DNA of 64,000 nucleotides from Linyphia triangularis (Eukaryota; Arthropoda; Arachnida; Araneae; Linyphiidae). The DNA lies in NCBI GenBank assembly GCA_963978545.1, contig OZ021724.1:27145933-27209932 (forward strand), in the 5' to 3' direction. The position numbers were made by a program, and so were the translations under genes. The notes beneath the pieces were generated by a model, which worked only from the letters and a program-made list of their open reading frames with translations, searched no databases and was not told the DNA's origin. Positions 12,386-23,500 of this stretch are shown piece by piece. The stretch's first letter is position 1, and each line of letters opens with the position of its first letter.

Positions 12386-12562
12386 TTAGACCCGCCTAAT
12401 GGCTATGTGCCACAGGCCTCTCATGCCAAAGGTGCCAGGTTCGTTAGCCATAGATGTTCATTGTGGTTTCGGAATCGACGTTAAGCTGTAGGTCCCGGTC
12501 TTATTAGCCGTCATTGGGCATAAAACTAGATCGTAAAGCGTACAAACCAATCAACCAACCAA
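12386..12562 (+). mobile_element. SINE2 copy
   Basis: The family-2 tRNA-like head (CCGCCTAATGGCTATG, CATGCCAAAGGTGCCAGGTT) has a damaged B box here, followed by the conserved CCACGTTAAGCTG-like block (GACGTTAAGCTG in this copy) and a CAATCAACCAACC tail. TGATTCCTG (12377-12385) and TGATTCATG (12563-12571) form a likely eroded TSD. Confidence 0.85.
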
Positions 12563-12571
12563 TGATTCATG

Positions 12572-13270
12572 ATGGAAACTGCAAAAATCTTTGATGCTGA
12601 GTCGGAGGTTTGTTTTGTGAATTTCATCAGATGATTCATGGCTCAACTTACATCAATGAAACTTTTGATTGAAATCAATTTTCAATTGCCAAACATAGTT
12701 GTTGATAATTTTTTAAGGCTATATTTTCTATAACGTTATGTATGAAACTTGATCAAGTATCTGTACTGTCAATTATGAAATGATTCCGATACAGTCTACA
12801 TTTATTTAAAATAAGTATTTCGGGTAAATTATTCTTTTTTATATTTGTTTCGTTTCTGTGTCCCCTAATGATACATTTAATTCTTTCGTTTATATTGCCT
12901 TAAATTAAGATCTTAAGAGTCAATGTCATATTTCTTTAGATATTTACCAAAATCAGCTAGAAGTATATTGTTAGCATGGACAATACAAATTTGCTTCCAC
13001 ATAAAAATAAATTTTGAGGAATTTTAAAAAAATCATCCGAAATATTGAGGAATATAAACTTTGCAACTGCCTTTTCTTGCCTAAGGTGTTGAATTGCCTA
13101 AGGTGTCACTGAATAATTTGAGTGGTAGTTGCACCCTACAATAATTATCTAAAACAACCAAGCATTTTAATTGTTTTTATAACCTTCAGAAAAAAAGTAT
13201 TAAGTTCCAACTTTATGTAAGAAAACGTGTGAATCATCAGTAATACAAATGCAAAACAACATGAGTATTA
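12572..13270. other. Unassigned AT-rich sequence
   Basis: I see nothing beyond two nearby CCTAAGGTGT(C/T) words near 13080-13105. Confidence 0.5.
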
Positions 13271-13359
13271 TAAAACAAGTCCAACAATACAAATATACAG
13301 AAATTGAGTTTTTATCGAAAACTTAATTTCTGTATATTTGTATTGCTGGATTTGTTTTA
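13271..13359. repeat. 35-bp-arm inverted repeat (long hairpin)
   Basis: Left arm 13271-13305, 19-nt loop, right arm 13325-13359. The arms match at 33 of 35 positions and share the word CAATACAAATATACAGAAAT. It could be a small foldback element or a pre-miRNA-sized hairpin. The arms are AT-rich and no second copy is visible. Confidence 0.8.
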
Positions 13360-14642
13360 ATAAGATCTACATGATTGAAGGTTTTCTTGCAGTTCGGGCG
13401 GTAAAGCCCACCAAATGTTGTATTAGTATTTAAATAATCCATCCACATTCCATAGTGATTGTACAAATATGTATTTCTAAGTACACATTTTTTACGTTTT
13501 CTAAATTAAAGGAGGACAAATTTTCTTTCCGTCAAATTTAAAATCATCTTTCTACCACTTTGGACAACTCCTTCAAATACTTTAAGATGCTTTTAGCCAG
13601 TTTTTCCAAGTCTCACAGCAGCAACTTCCTGTGTGTTTTGGAGCATAAAAAGGATAAGCTATTGTACAAAAGTTTCTAAATCCAACACCCATCAATGTCC
13701 ATCTGAAAACGGAACATATGGCAGAACGACCGTAGCCCTAAACCTAATAGATACGTCAATCCCTTGACCCTATGCTACACTTCACACTCGCCCCAGAAGA
13801 CTCCTTATTTAAAGATTCCTTTTATAAAGATCGGATGCAAACGCCTGATACTCGTCAACAATCGATCCCTGAACACCACAAACCCTTTTTGCCCATTGTG
13901 TGACCCGTCGAATAGCAGAAGTCCAAACGTCGGAAAGGATAATGTCTTCATCCGCGGCCATTGTACTGCTTCTTTGGTCCAGAGTATGCAATAAACAACG
14001 GAAGGCCAACGGACAAAAGCTTGAAGATGGAAGCTCATAGGTGAAGCTGAATTTATACCATGAGAGGGCAAAGAAGGTTATTGTGCGAAAGCTATTTCCT
14101 ACGCTGCACCCTGCCTATAGGGGATCTAGTGAAGATCTATTATTGTTGTTATTTTGCTTTTTTTGAGAGGGGGGTATAATACGTGAGGGATCATAGGTTA
14201 TGCAGGGGTTGGGTAAAGTTATAGCAGTGCGTGGAGGTTCTGGCTTTTGCGATGCAAAAACAATGCACTGCTGTTGAGGGAGGGCGTCTATTGAGTTGGG
14301 TTGGCTCCATGGAGCGCATTGTGTTTTGGGGTCCCCTGGTGGTGTCTTGATTGCAGTGGTGGGCGGTGCCCTCTCTTGCCGAATATCGCAAGCGGCTGAC
14401 GAGATTAATTTGGGGGTGCAGGTCGGTACTTCCATTGCCCAAAGGCAACTGACTTGATTTCATAAACAAGGAGATTTTTGTATGAAAGCCAGTGAAAAGT
14501 CGTCTATGACTCTGAGTTTGTAAATTACATCAGAGCTTCAGAGCAGTAGTTACAGGACTTTTGTATTGGTAACAAGGCTCCATTTTTATATTGTGCAGGT
14601 TCATCTCATAGAATGGCTTCACAGCCCTTTCCTCATGATAGT
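13360..14642. other. Unassigned sequence with a GC-richer core (13.7-14.5 kb)
   Basis: The core at 13690-14470 is visibly less AT-rich than its surroundings. It holds the candidate coding stretch at 13809-13961 (minus) and a proline-rich minus-strand frame at 14115-14435 with no recognisable domain. Neither is established. Confidence 0.4.
13809..13961 (-). CDS. Candidate short coding segment, unidentified
   Basis: A 50-codon minus-strand frame begins at an ATG (13961-13959) in the context GTACAATGG, a reasonable animal initiation context. Its composition is balanced, with acidic residues near the start and a basic helix-like middle containing WAKR and DEYQAF, unlike the Phe/Lys/Ile-rich random frames elsewhere. 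I recognise no domain. It stops at a normal stop codon with no splice donor before it, so it would be a micro-protein, a terminal exon or chance. Confidence is low. Confidence 0.2.
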   Translation of the reverse strand: MAADEDIILSDVWTSAIRRVTQWAKRVCGVQGSIVDEYQAFASDLYKRNL

Positions 14643-14787
14643 TCGAGAGTCAACCTAACTAGATACAAAGTACCCGGAAGAAAGCACGCTTAGTAAAGGC
14701 TCTGATTAGCTGTGAATTATTTGCAGCCAATCAGCGTCTAGATAGTGTTTTCATCCAGGTTCTTAGTACCAAGTTAGGCTAACTCGA
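14643..14787. mobile_element. Short foldback (MITE-like) element
   Basis: The 145-bp stretch folds back on itself. TCGAGAGTCAACCTAACTAG at the left faces TAGGCTAACTCGA at the right. The inner parts CTGATTAGCTG and CAGCCAATCAG (14702-14735) pair around a TGAATTATTTG loop. No clear TSD is visible and there is no coding capacity. Confidence 0.75.
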
Positions 14788-14998
14788 AATCCTTCCGAAA
14801 GTTACTCTGTGTTGATTTCTCATAGTCTCATGATACAAAGATGGTTTTTTGTCGATAACTTTCCTTCTTATCTATTATATTAAAATTGAAGGGGTTGCGT
14901 GATTTCTGATCTAATGTGATAAGCAAATTCTACGATTACCTTACTACTGCGAGAAAAGGCAATGTGTCCGCGTAATTTTGTAAAACAATTTTATTCGG

Positions 14999-15183
14999 TT
15001 GTTGGTTGTTTGTTTTCAGATTATCTGGCGCAGTCAGCAACACGAGGGCTATAATACGCCGAAACATTCGTCATTTGACAAGCAAACATTCATTTACAAA
15101 CACCTATGCCTTACACGGGACTCGAACCCGCAACCTCGCGGTCTAGAAGCTAGTACGTTAACCATTATAATGTTTGGTCGGCC
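14999..15183 (-). mobile_element. SINE1, full-length copy
   Basis: Minus-strand SINE1 with the complete tRNA-like head (beginning GGCCGACC in element orientation), B box, body and CAACAACC-type tail. A perfect 13-bp TSD CAATTTTATTCGG lies at 14986-14998 and 15184-15196. Confidence 0.95.
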
Positions 15184-15196
15184 CAATTTTATTCGG

Positions 15197-15687
15197 AGTT
15201 GGAACTATTTTGAACATCCCATTTGTGAATTTACTTTTCATTTCGTAAATAAACTTTGATAGAAAGCGATTCGTGTTGACTACAATTGAAATATATAGTT
15301 TAACATTTATTTTTGAATAATCAATTTACCATTTACGTATGTTTGTAAAATATTACATAAACCTATCTAAAACTGGATAAATTATAAATGCAGTGGAATT
15401 TGGATCATCAGCCTTAAAAATAACTCATTATGCGGTTAAAGATGTTAAATTGAGACGTAACAACAACTTTTAGTCATAAGACAACATCTAATTGACGTAT
15501 CAAACTGAAATTTTAAAAGATTTGCATCGAACATCGATCAAACTTCAAGCAATGCACTTTCATCAGGAAAAGAAATAAAGAAGTATTATTTCATTCTTGA
15601 CCGAATTGATTCAAATAAACCAAACTTCTTGATTTAGAATATCTAATTAAAGTGAAGTGAATTAAATTGTTGTGATATACTGTTCCT
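15197..15687. other. Unassigned AT-rich sequence
   Basis: No gene or repeat copy recognised. Confidence 0.5.
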
Positions 15688-15698
15688 GCGATATTCGG

Positions 15699-15868
15699 TT
15701 GGTTGGTTTGTACGCTCAACGACCTAATAACTTTACACAATGACGGCTAATCCAGCTTAACGTGCATTCCGAACCACAAAGAACATCCATGCCTAACCCA
15801 GGATTCGAACCCGGCATCTTTGGCATGCAAGGCCAGAACTCTAACCCCACAGCCATCAGGTGGGCCCG
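15699..15868 (-). mobile_element. SINE2, full-length copy
   Basis: Minus-strand family-2 SINE. The tRNA-like head keeps a good B box (GGGTTCGAATCC) and an anticodon-loop-like CTTGCAT between TGGC and GCCA, so the source tRNA may have been alanine-type. The body has the CACGTTAAGCTG block and the tail is AAACCAACCAACC. An 11-bp TSD with one mismatch (GCGATATTCGG, 15688-15698; 15869-15879) brackets it. Confidence 0.92.
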
Positions 15869-15879
15869 GCGATATTTGG

Positions 15880-16956
15880 AAGAACCGATACTTAGCCAGA
15901 AAACAAGCAAGGAAAAATGGCCGAAAGTAAGGTAAATTGTAATATTTTAAAATAGTATTTTTCCTAACAGTATTAGTTTTTTTCTAAATCAGGATAAATA
16001 ACCAAGAATTCCAAATGACATGTATTAAAAATTTGATTTCATGTATTTATAAAAAAAAATAATAATCTATGATTACAACAATCCGATGTATTAGACTTAA
16101 CTATTTACTATTCCTGACAAAACTACTTATATTCTTAACATTTTCCAATTGCACTACGCCCTTTGCAAGGATTGCGGTGATTTATTTTAAATTGCTGCCG
16201 GCGATTCGGCACGAAACCCACTATTCACGATTAAATTAAATAAATTTTGCCACGAATAACACACGAAATAACCTTTTATACACATAAAAACAATAACAAT
16301 ACAAGCTGATAATGAAACATTGTTACAAACAATTGAAGATTGAATCCGTCACCTTTCGCCGGATTCTAATTCCACTCAACAAAACCTCTCTGGCCACTTC
16401 AATCAGCTTTCCTGTAATTCTTTCCGTACAAAGCGCAGATAAGTGGCGGGTAAAACAACAATGGACATACGGACAGACACGGTGTCATCTGGTCCCGAAA
16501 CAAAACCTTTCCGGGGGGGGGAACCCGGATTGAACTTCCGGTTTTTCGTGCCGCATTGTTATGTTTTGGTTTCTCAGAGTGGTTTATCCGGGTACCGGAT
16601 TCGTCCGGTTGTGAAAAGGACAGGACGGATAGCCATTACGCCAAGTTTAAGAAATTGCTTGAAAGGGTGACTTCTGATAATTGTGTTGGGATGGTGGAAG
16701 TGCTTTGATGAGATGTGCTCTTGAAACAGTGTGGACTTATTTTCAAGTTAATTCGATGTTTATTATATATAACTCACAAAATTGTTGATAAAATTCTTGT
16801 CTAAAAGTAATTGTCTTGACATAATACGAAAATCGACAATTTAAGCAATCGAATCGGAAATATAGTTTTTAAAAATTACAAGTTAAAGCTCCTCTAATAT
16901 TCTCAATAAACTTCTACTTTTTCAAAATTATTTTAAAGTCAAATCGATTTTCAATA

Positions 16957-16990
<34 letters not shown>

Positions 16991-18774
16991 AAAAAAATAA
17001 TAATAATAATAATTATGAGCCTTTTTAATTTCTGAATTTACTTGAAAATGCATAACATAGTCATGCCCTAATGCTTTCATTTGGAGAAATTTTCCTTCAC
17101 ATGCAAATTATTGCTGCTAAATTCGTAATGATCAATTGACCACTTTTTAAATTGAATATTTAGCTGACCGTACACTTTTATTTTTACCATTCCATTTATA
17201 TTATTGAACGTAGCTGCGTGGATTACACAGACTCTTTACTTATATCTGCCTTCGTAAAGCTAAAATATTCAGTAGCTGGGATTAAAAAATCAAACTATGG
17301 CTGCATTTTTCTGTTTTACTTTTCATTTGCTGTAATGTTTTTCGGATTAAATTTCGATATAAAAGTTTCTCAACTAAATACTAAGATATAAAAACGTAAA
17401 CTTTTGGCGAGGTTTTTACAAACAACTGACGCCAAAACTTTTCAGTTGGTGCACTTCTTGCTCTATATCAGATGGTATTCACATGAAACAAAAACTACGT
17501 TACAAAATTAATTTAAAAAATAATTATAACAAAATTGGAAGAAAAAAAAAAAGCATATTTTTTACAAATATCCTTATGGAATTTTACATCAGAAGGTTAA
17601 CAGGATAATGAGTTTTACTGATGCTGGGTGTACGTAAAACGGACAACACCCCTGAAGTCAACAGCTTCTGGCGAAAATGGTTCTTTCAGAAAAATCTTCG
17701 TAAATTAAATTTAACACTAACCTGCAATCTCCGGTAATTAATTCTAAACCTAATCACAACTTTCCCATGTACATTTTCGACTCAATCTCCCCTAACAACC
17801 TTCATAACAAAATACATCCTCTTCTCGAAAACACTCAATCTCAACCTTACAAAATCAACCTTCATAAAAAAAGAAAAAACCAATATATTTCCTTCCCATA
17901 ATAACAATAATCAAGTCCACTTTTTGTTTTATAGTCACATTATACAATCCACCGTTTCCATCCTGTCAGCACATATGCAACATGCTGCTCCAACTTTTAC
18001 CAACCTCCCCCCCCCCCCACCTCTTTCCATCACATATCGTCTGCAACAGCTACTGATCCAGATGGGATCTAGGGGGTAGCAGCTCCTGGTCTTCGAGGTC
18101 CCCCCCGGATACACAACTACCCCCGGGTCTCCCACCTGGTGCGAACTTCTAATTTATCATCCGTATCACCCCCCCCCTTTAAGAAAGAAGGGGGGGCTGC
18201 CTTAAGAAATACTCCATTAAATCAATTCTTAGAGCCTCCCCTCTCTGGGACCGCCCCGCGCAGTCTGTTGAAAAATTTTGAGTAGGGGTGAGCTCAAGGA
18301 AATTGAGTCACTAGATTTAATCTTTTGGTGGTGCTTTTGTAGTATCCCCCCCCCCCCCATCCCCATCTCCTTTTCTCAGTTGACGTACCTCACTGAATGT
18401 GCCTCTCTTTATGGGGAGTTGAGATGTTTGGTAAAATTGTAGAGGCTTGAAAGATTTTTAGACTGGATGAAGGTGTAGGTAGTGGTAGATTCATGCTTCG
18501 CATTTCTAGATATCTACCATGCATGTTAAAATTGGCGGCGGTTCCGTACGAGTATTTTTAGTGAATGGTTGTTTTGTTGAAATTTTAATGCCAAGGTTGG
18601 TCTTCCATGTTAAACGATGCTAACTAAATACCGTTATCAGAATAACTAGCTTAGTATCGCGTTTATTGTTGAGTTGCCTGTTTGTTTTTTCAGGTTTCTA
18701 CCATTCTTAAGAGCAAGTACTAAACAATTTTCTCTCGAAAAACTACCCAAAAGGCTCTTCCACCTTTATGGAAG
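15880..18774. other. Unassigned sequence with homopolymer tracts
   Basis: No gene is convincing. GC-richer patches lie at 16380-16670, with a 9-nt G-run and several CCGG words, and at 17930-18360, with long C-runs at about 18007, 18169 and 18346. Frames in these patches have no recognisable domain. Confidence 0.45.
16957..17013 (+). repeat. Poly-A tract followed by TAA microsatellite
   Basis: About 30 A residues followed by (TAA)n. This resembles the 3' tail of a retroposon, but the upstream body is not recognisable. Confidence 0.7.
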
Positions 18775-18990
18775 AAGTAATTTGCGGCAGAAAAGTGAAA
18801 TCGTCCTCTTCCTCATTGACAGACATTAGTTATGACATAACATATTTGGCTACCATATTTACTTCTACTCCTTTAAAGTCCATTTTTGAGTAGTTTGCGG
18901 CCATTTTTCCTCGGACAGAACAGCATTCATAATTTACCAGCATTTCTTTACACTCTATAAAAAATTTCCAACTCCGATTTCTTCGGAACT
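18775..18990. repeat. Palindromic DNA element, highly diverged fragment
   Basis: Shared spaced words with the right arm of the family (TTATGACATA, TATTTGGC, TTTTTGAGTAGTTTGCGGCC, CGGACAGAACAG, TCTATAAAAAATTTC) occur in the right order. Many mismatches make this the oldest copy in the window. Confidence 0.6.
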
Positions 18991-19086
18991 TCTACTTGTA
19001 TTAGTAATATTGTGTTGCAACAATGAGAGTCCAGTGAAGCTCTAACGAAAATCAAATATAAATCCAAAACCTCCTATCTGAATTTA

Positions 19087-19267
19087 GCCCACCTGATGGC
19101 TGTGTGTTTAGCACTCTGGCCTCGCATACCAAAGGTGCCAGGTTCGAATCCTGGGTTAGACATGGATGATGTTCGTTGTGGTTCGGAAACCACGTTAAGC
19201 TGTTGGTCTCGGTCTGATTAGCCGTTATTCTGCATAAAAATAGGCCATTATTGTTCAAACCAACCAA
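19087..19267 (+). mobile_element. SINE2, full-length copy
   Basis: Plus-strand family-2 SINE: head GCCCACCTGATGGCTG, B box GGTTCGAATCC, body GGTTCGGAAACCACGTTAAG and tail CAAACCAACCAA. A 14-bp TSD with two mismatches (CCTATCTGAATTTA, 19073-19086; 19268-19281) borders it. Confidence 0.93.
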
Positions 19268-19339
19268 CCTACTTGAATTTACTTCAGACATAACATCACT
19301 TCTAAGAAACAATCCACACATTTAACTTCAGGATTTGGC

Positions 19340-20103
19340 TTTATTAGTCGAATACTTAGTTTTAAAATATAATTATATTTAGAATATAAATATATAAATT
19401 ATATTTAAAATATATATAACATATATAAATTATATTTAAAGTACATATAACATAAATATATAAGTTATATTTAAAATACATATAACATAAACATATAAAT
19501 TATATTTAAAATATATATTATAAATATATATATTATATTTAAAATATATATAACATAAATATATAAATTATATTTAAAATATATATAACATATATAAATT
19601 ATATTTAAAATACTTATAACATAAATATATAAATTAAAATTAAAATACTTATAACATAAATATATAAATTATATTTAAAATACATATAACATAAATATAT
19701 AAATTATATTTAAAATACTTATAACATAAATATATAAATTATATTTAAAATACATATAACATAAATATATAAATTATATTTAAAATATGTCAATTATATT
19801 TAAAATATATAAATTATATTTAAAATATATATAACATAAATATATAAATTATATTTAAAATATATATAACATAAATATATCAATTATATTTAAAATATAT
19901 ATAACATAAATATATAAATTATATTTAAAATATATATAGCATAAATATATAAATTATATTTAAAATATGTAAATTATATTTAAAATATGTAAATTATATT
20001 TAAAATATGTAAATTATATTTAAAATATGTAAATTATATTTAAAATAAGTAAATTATATTTAAAATATATATAACATAAATATAGAGATTATGTTTATAA
20101 TAT
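19340..20103. repeat. AT-only minisatellite, about 35-bp units
   Basis: Degenerate tandem units of ATAAATATATAAATTATATT plus TAAAATATATATAAC (about 35 bp). Near 19965-20060 it switches to a 20-bp unit (ATGTAAATTATATTTAAAAT). It directly abuts the left end of the satellite-bearing element. Similar AT repeats often flank retroelement insertions. Confidence 0.9.
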
Positions 20104-20509
20104 ACTAGCTGAATACCCGTGCTGCGCTACGAAATTTTACCATTAGCATTTTAGCGATCAAAAGACATTCATGTATTCTACACTTCAGACGTTTGCTCCC
20201 TTTTCGATCCCGACAAATTGATTTATCAAAATAGGAACTTTCCTTTGTTGACATTTTAAACGAAATTTATAATTGTGAATAGTAAACTGGAATAGTTTAT
20301 TGTGTTTATGTTTGCTCTTAGTTCTAAATTTCAAAGTAGTGGCTGTATTGGAATTAAGTTAATTAGACATTAAGTTAATCCTCGTATAGTTTCAATGTTG
20401 CGTCGTCTTTTCATCCCTTAAAAATTCGTTAATCGATATTGGAATGACTTATTTTTTTAACATTTGCAAAAAAATATCAGAAAAATGACTACATTGGAAG
20501 AGGAACATT

Positions 20510-23500
20510 CGGATATCCCTCGTTTGGAACTTTTAACCCCTTTTCGACCCCTTAAAGTTGGTTAATCGAAAACAGAATAGCTTACTTTTTCTATGTTTAA
20601 TCTTTTTTGACATTTGTACCAAATTTCCGAGTTGTGACCATATGGGAAATGGTACATTCGAATATTCCTCGTTTGGAACGTTTAACCCCTTTTCCACCCC
20701 TTGATCCGCCGGAGATCGGAATAGTTTACTTTTTCTGCGTTTGTCTTTATTGATATTCACACCAGTTTTCAGAATTGTGAAAATATGAGAAGTAGGACAT
20801 TCGAATATATCGCTCGTTTGGAACGTTTAACCCCTTTTCGACCCCTTAAAGTGGGTTAATCGAGATCGGAATAGTTTACTTTTTCTATTTTTACCATTGT
20901 TGATATTTGTGCCGATTTTCAGAGTTGTGACTATGTGGGAAGTAGGATTTTCGAATATCCCCCGTTTGGAACGTTTAACCCCTTTTCGACCCCTTAAAGT
21001 GTGTTAATCGAGATCGGAATAGTTTACTTTTTCTATTTTTACCATTGTTGATATTTGTGCCGATTTTCAGAGTTGTGACTATGTGGGAAGTAGGATTTTC
21101 GAATGTCCCCCGTTTGGAACGTTTAACCCCTTTTCGACCCCTTAAAGTGTGTTAATCGAGATCGGAATAGTTTACTTTTTCTATTTTTACCATTGTTGAT
21201 ATTTGTGCCGATTTTCAGAGTTGTGACTATGTGGGAAGTAGGATTTTCGAATGTCCCCCGTTTGGAACGTTTAACCCCTTTTCGACCCCTTAAAGTGTTT
21301 TAATCGAGATCGGAATAGTTTACTTTTTCTATTTTTACCATTGTTGATATTTGTGCCGATTTTCAGAGTTGTGACTATGTGGGAAGTGGGATTTTCGAAT
21401 GTCCCCCGTTTGGAACGTTTAACCCCTTTTCGACCCCTTAAAGTGTGTTAATCGAGATCGGAATAGTTTACTTTTTCTGTTTTTACCATTGTTGATATTT
21501 GTGCCGATTTTCAGAGTTGTGACTATGTGGGAAGTGGGATTTTCGAATGTCCCCCGTTTGGAACGTTTAACCCCTTTTCGACCCCTTAAAGTGTGTTAAT
21601 CGAGATCGGAATAGTTTACTTTTTCTGTTTTTACCATTGTTGACATTTGTGCCGATTTTCAGAGTTGTGACTATGTGGGAAGTAGGATTTTCGAATGTCC
21701 CCCGTTTGGAACGTTTAACCCCTTTTCGACCCCTTAAAGTGTGTTAATCGAGATCGGAATAGTTTACTTTTTCTATTTTTACCATTGTTGATATTTGTGC
21801 CGATTTTCAGAGTTGTGACTATGTGGGAAGTGGGATTTTCGAATGTCCCCCGTTTGGAACGTTTAACCCCTTTTCGACCCCTTAAAGTGTGTTAATCGAG
21901 ATCGGAATAGTTTACTTTTTCTGTTTTTACCATTGTTGACATTTGTGCCGATTTTCAGAGTTGTGACTATGTGGGAAGTGGGATTTTCGAATGTCCCCCG
22001 TTTGGAACGTTTAACCCCTTTTCGACCCCTTAAAGTGTGTTAATCGAGATCGGAATAGTTTACTTTTTCTATTTTTACCATTGTTGATATTTGTGCCGAT
22101 TTTCAGAGTTGTGACTATGTGTGGGAAGTAGGATTTTCGAATGTCCCCCGTTTGGAACGTTTAACCCCTTTTCGACCCCTTAAAGTGTATTAATCGAGAT
22201 CGGAATAGTTTACTTTTTCTATTTTTACCATTGTTGATATTTGTGCCGATTTTCAGAGTTGTGACTATGTGGGAAGTAGGATTTTCGAATGTCCCCCGTT
22301 TGGAACGTTTAACCCCTTTTCGACCCCTTAAAGTGTGTTAATCGAGATCGGAATAGTTTACTTTTTCTATTTTTACCATTGTTGATATTTGTGCCGATTT
22401 TCAGAGTTGTGACTATGTGGGAAGTAGGATTTTCGAATGTCCCCCGTTTGGAACGTTTAACCCCTTTTCGACCCCTTAAAGTGTGTTAATCGAGATCGGA
22501 ATAGTTTACTTTTTCTGTTTTTACCATTGTTGACATTTGTGCCGATTTTCAGAGTTGTGACTATGTGGGAAGTGGGATTTTCGAATGTCCCCCGTTTGGA
22601 ACGTTTAACCCCTTTTCGACCCCTTAAAGTGTGTTAATCGAGATCGGAATAGTTTACTTTTTCTATTTTTACCATTGTTGACATTTGTGCCGATTTTCAG
22701 AGTTGTGACTATGTGGGAAGTGGGATTTTCGAATGTCCCCCGTTTGGAACGTTTAACCCCTTTTCGACCCCTTAAAGTGGGTTGATCGAGATCGGAATAG
22801 TTTACTTTTTCTATTTTTACCATTGTTGATATTTGTGCCGATTTTCAGAGTTGTGACTATGTGGGAAGTAGGATTTTCGAATGTCCCCCGTTTGGAACGT
22901 TTAACCCCTTTTCGACCCCTTAAAGTGTGTTAATCGAGATCGGAATAGTTTACTTTTTCTATTTTTACCATTGTTGATATTTGTGCCGATTTTCAGAGTT
23001 GTGACTATGTGGGAAGTAGGATTTTCGAATGTCCCCCGTTTGGAACGTTTAACCCCTTTTCGACCCCTTAAAGTGTGTTAATCGAGATCGGAATAGTTTA
23101 CTTTTTCTGTTTTTACCATTGTTGACATTTGTGCCGATTTTCAGAGTTGTGACTATGTGGGAAGTGGGATTTTCGAATGTCCCCCGTTTGGAACGTTTAA
23201 CCCCTTTTCGACCCCTTAAAGTGTGTTAATCGAGATCGGAATAGTTTACTTTTTCTATTTTTACCATTGTTGACATTTGTGCCGATTTTCAGAGTTGTGA
23301 CTATGTGGGAAGTGGGATTTTCGAATGTCCCCCGTTTGGAACGTTTAACCCCTTTTCGACCCCTTAAAGTGGGTTGATCGAGATCGGAATAGTTTACTTT
23401 TTCTATTTTTACCATTGTTGATATTTGTGCCGATTTTCAGAGTTGTGACTATGTGGAAAGTAGGATTTTCGAATGTCCCCCGTTTGGAACGTTTAACCCC

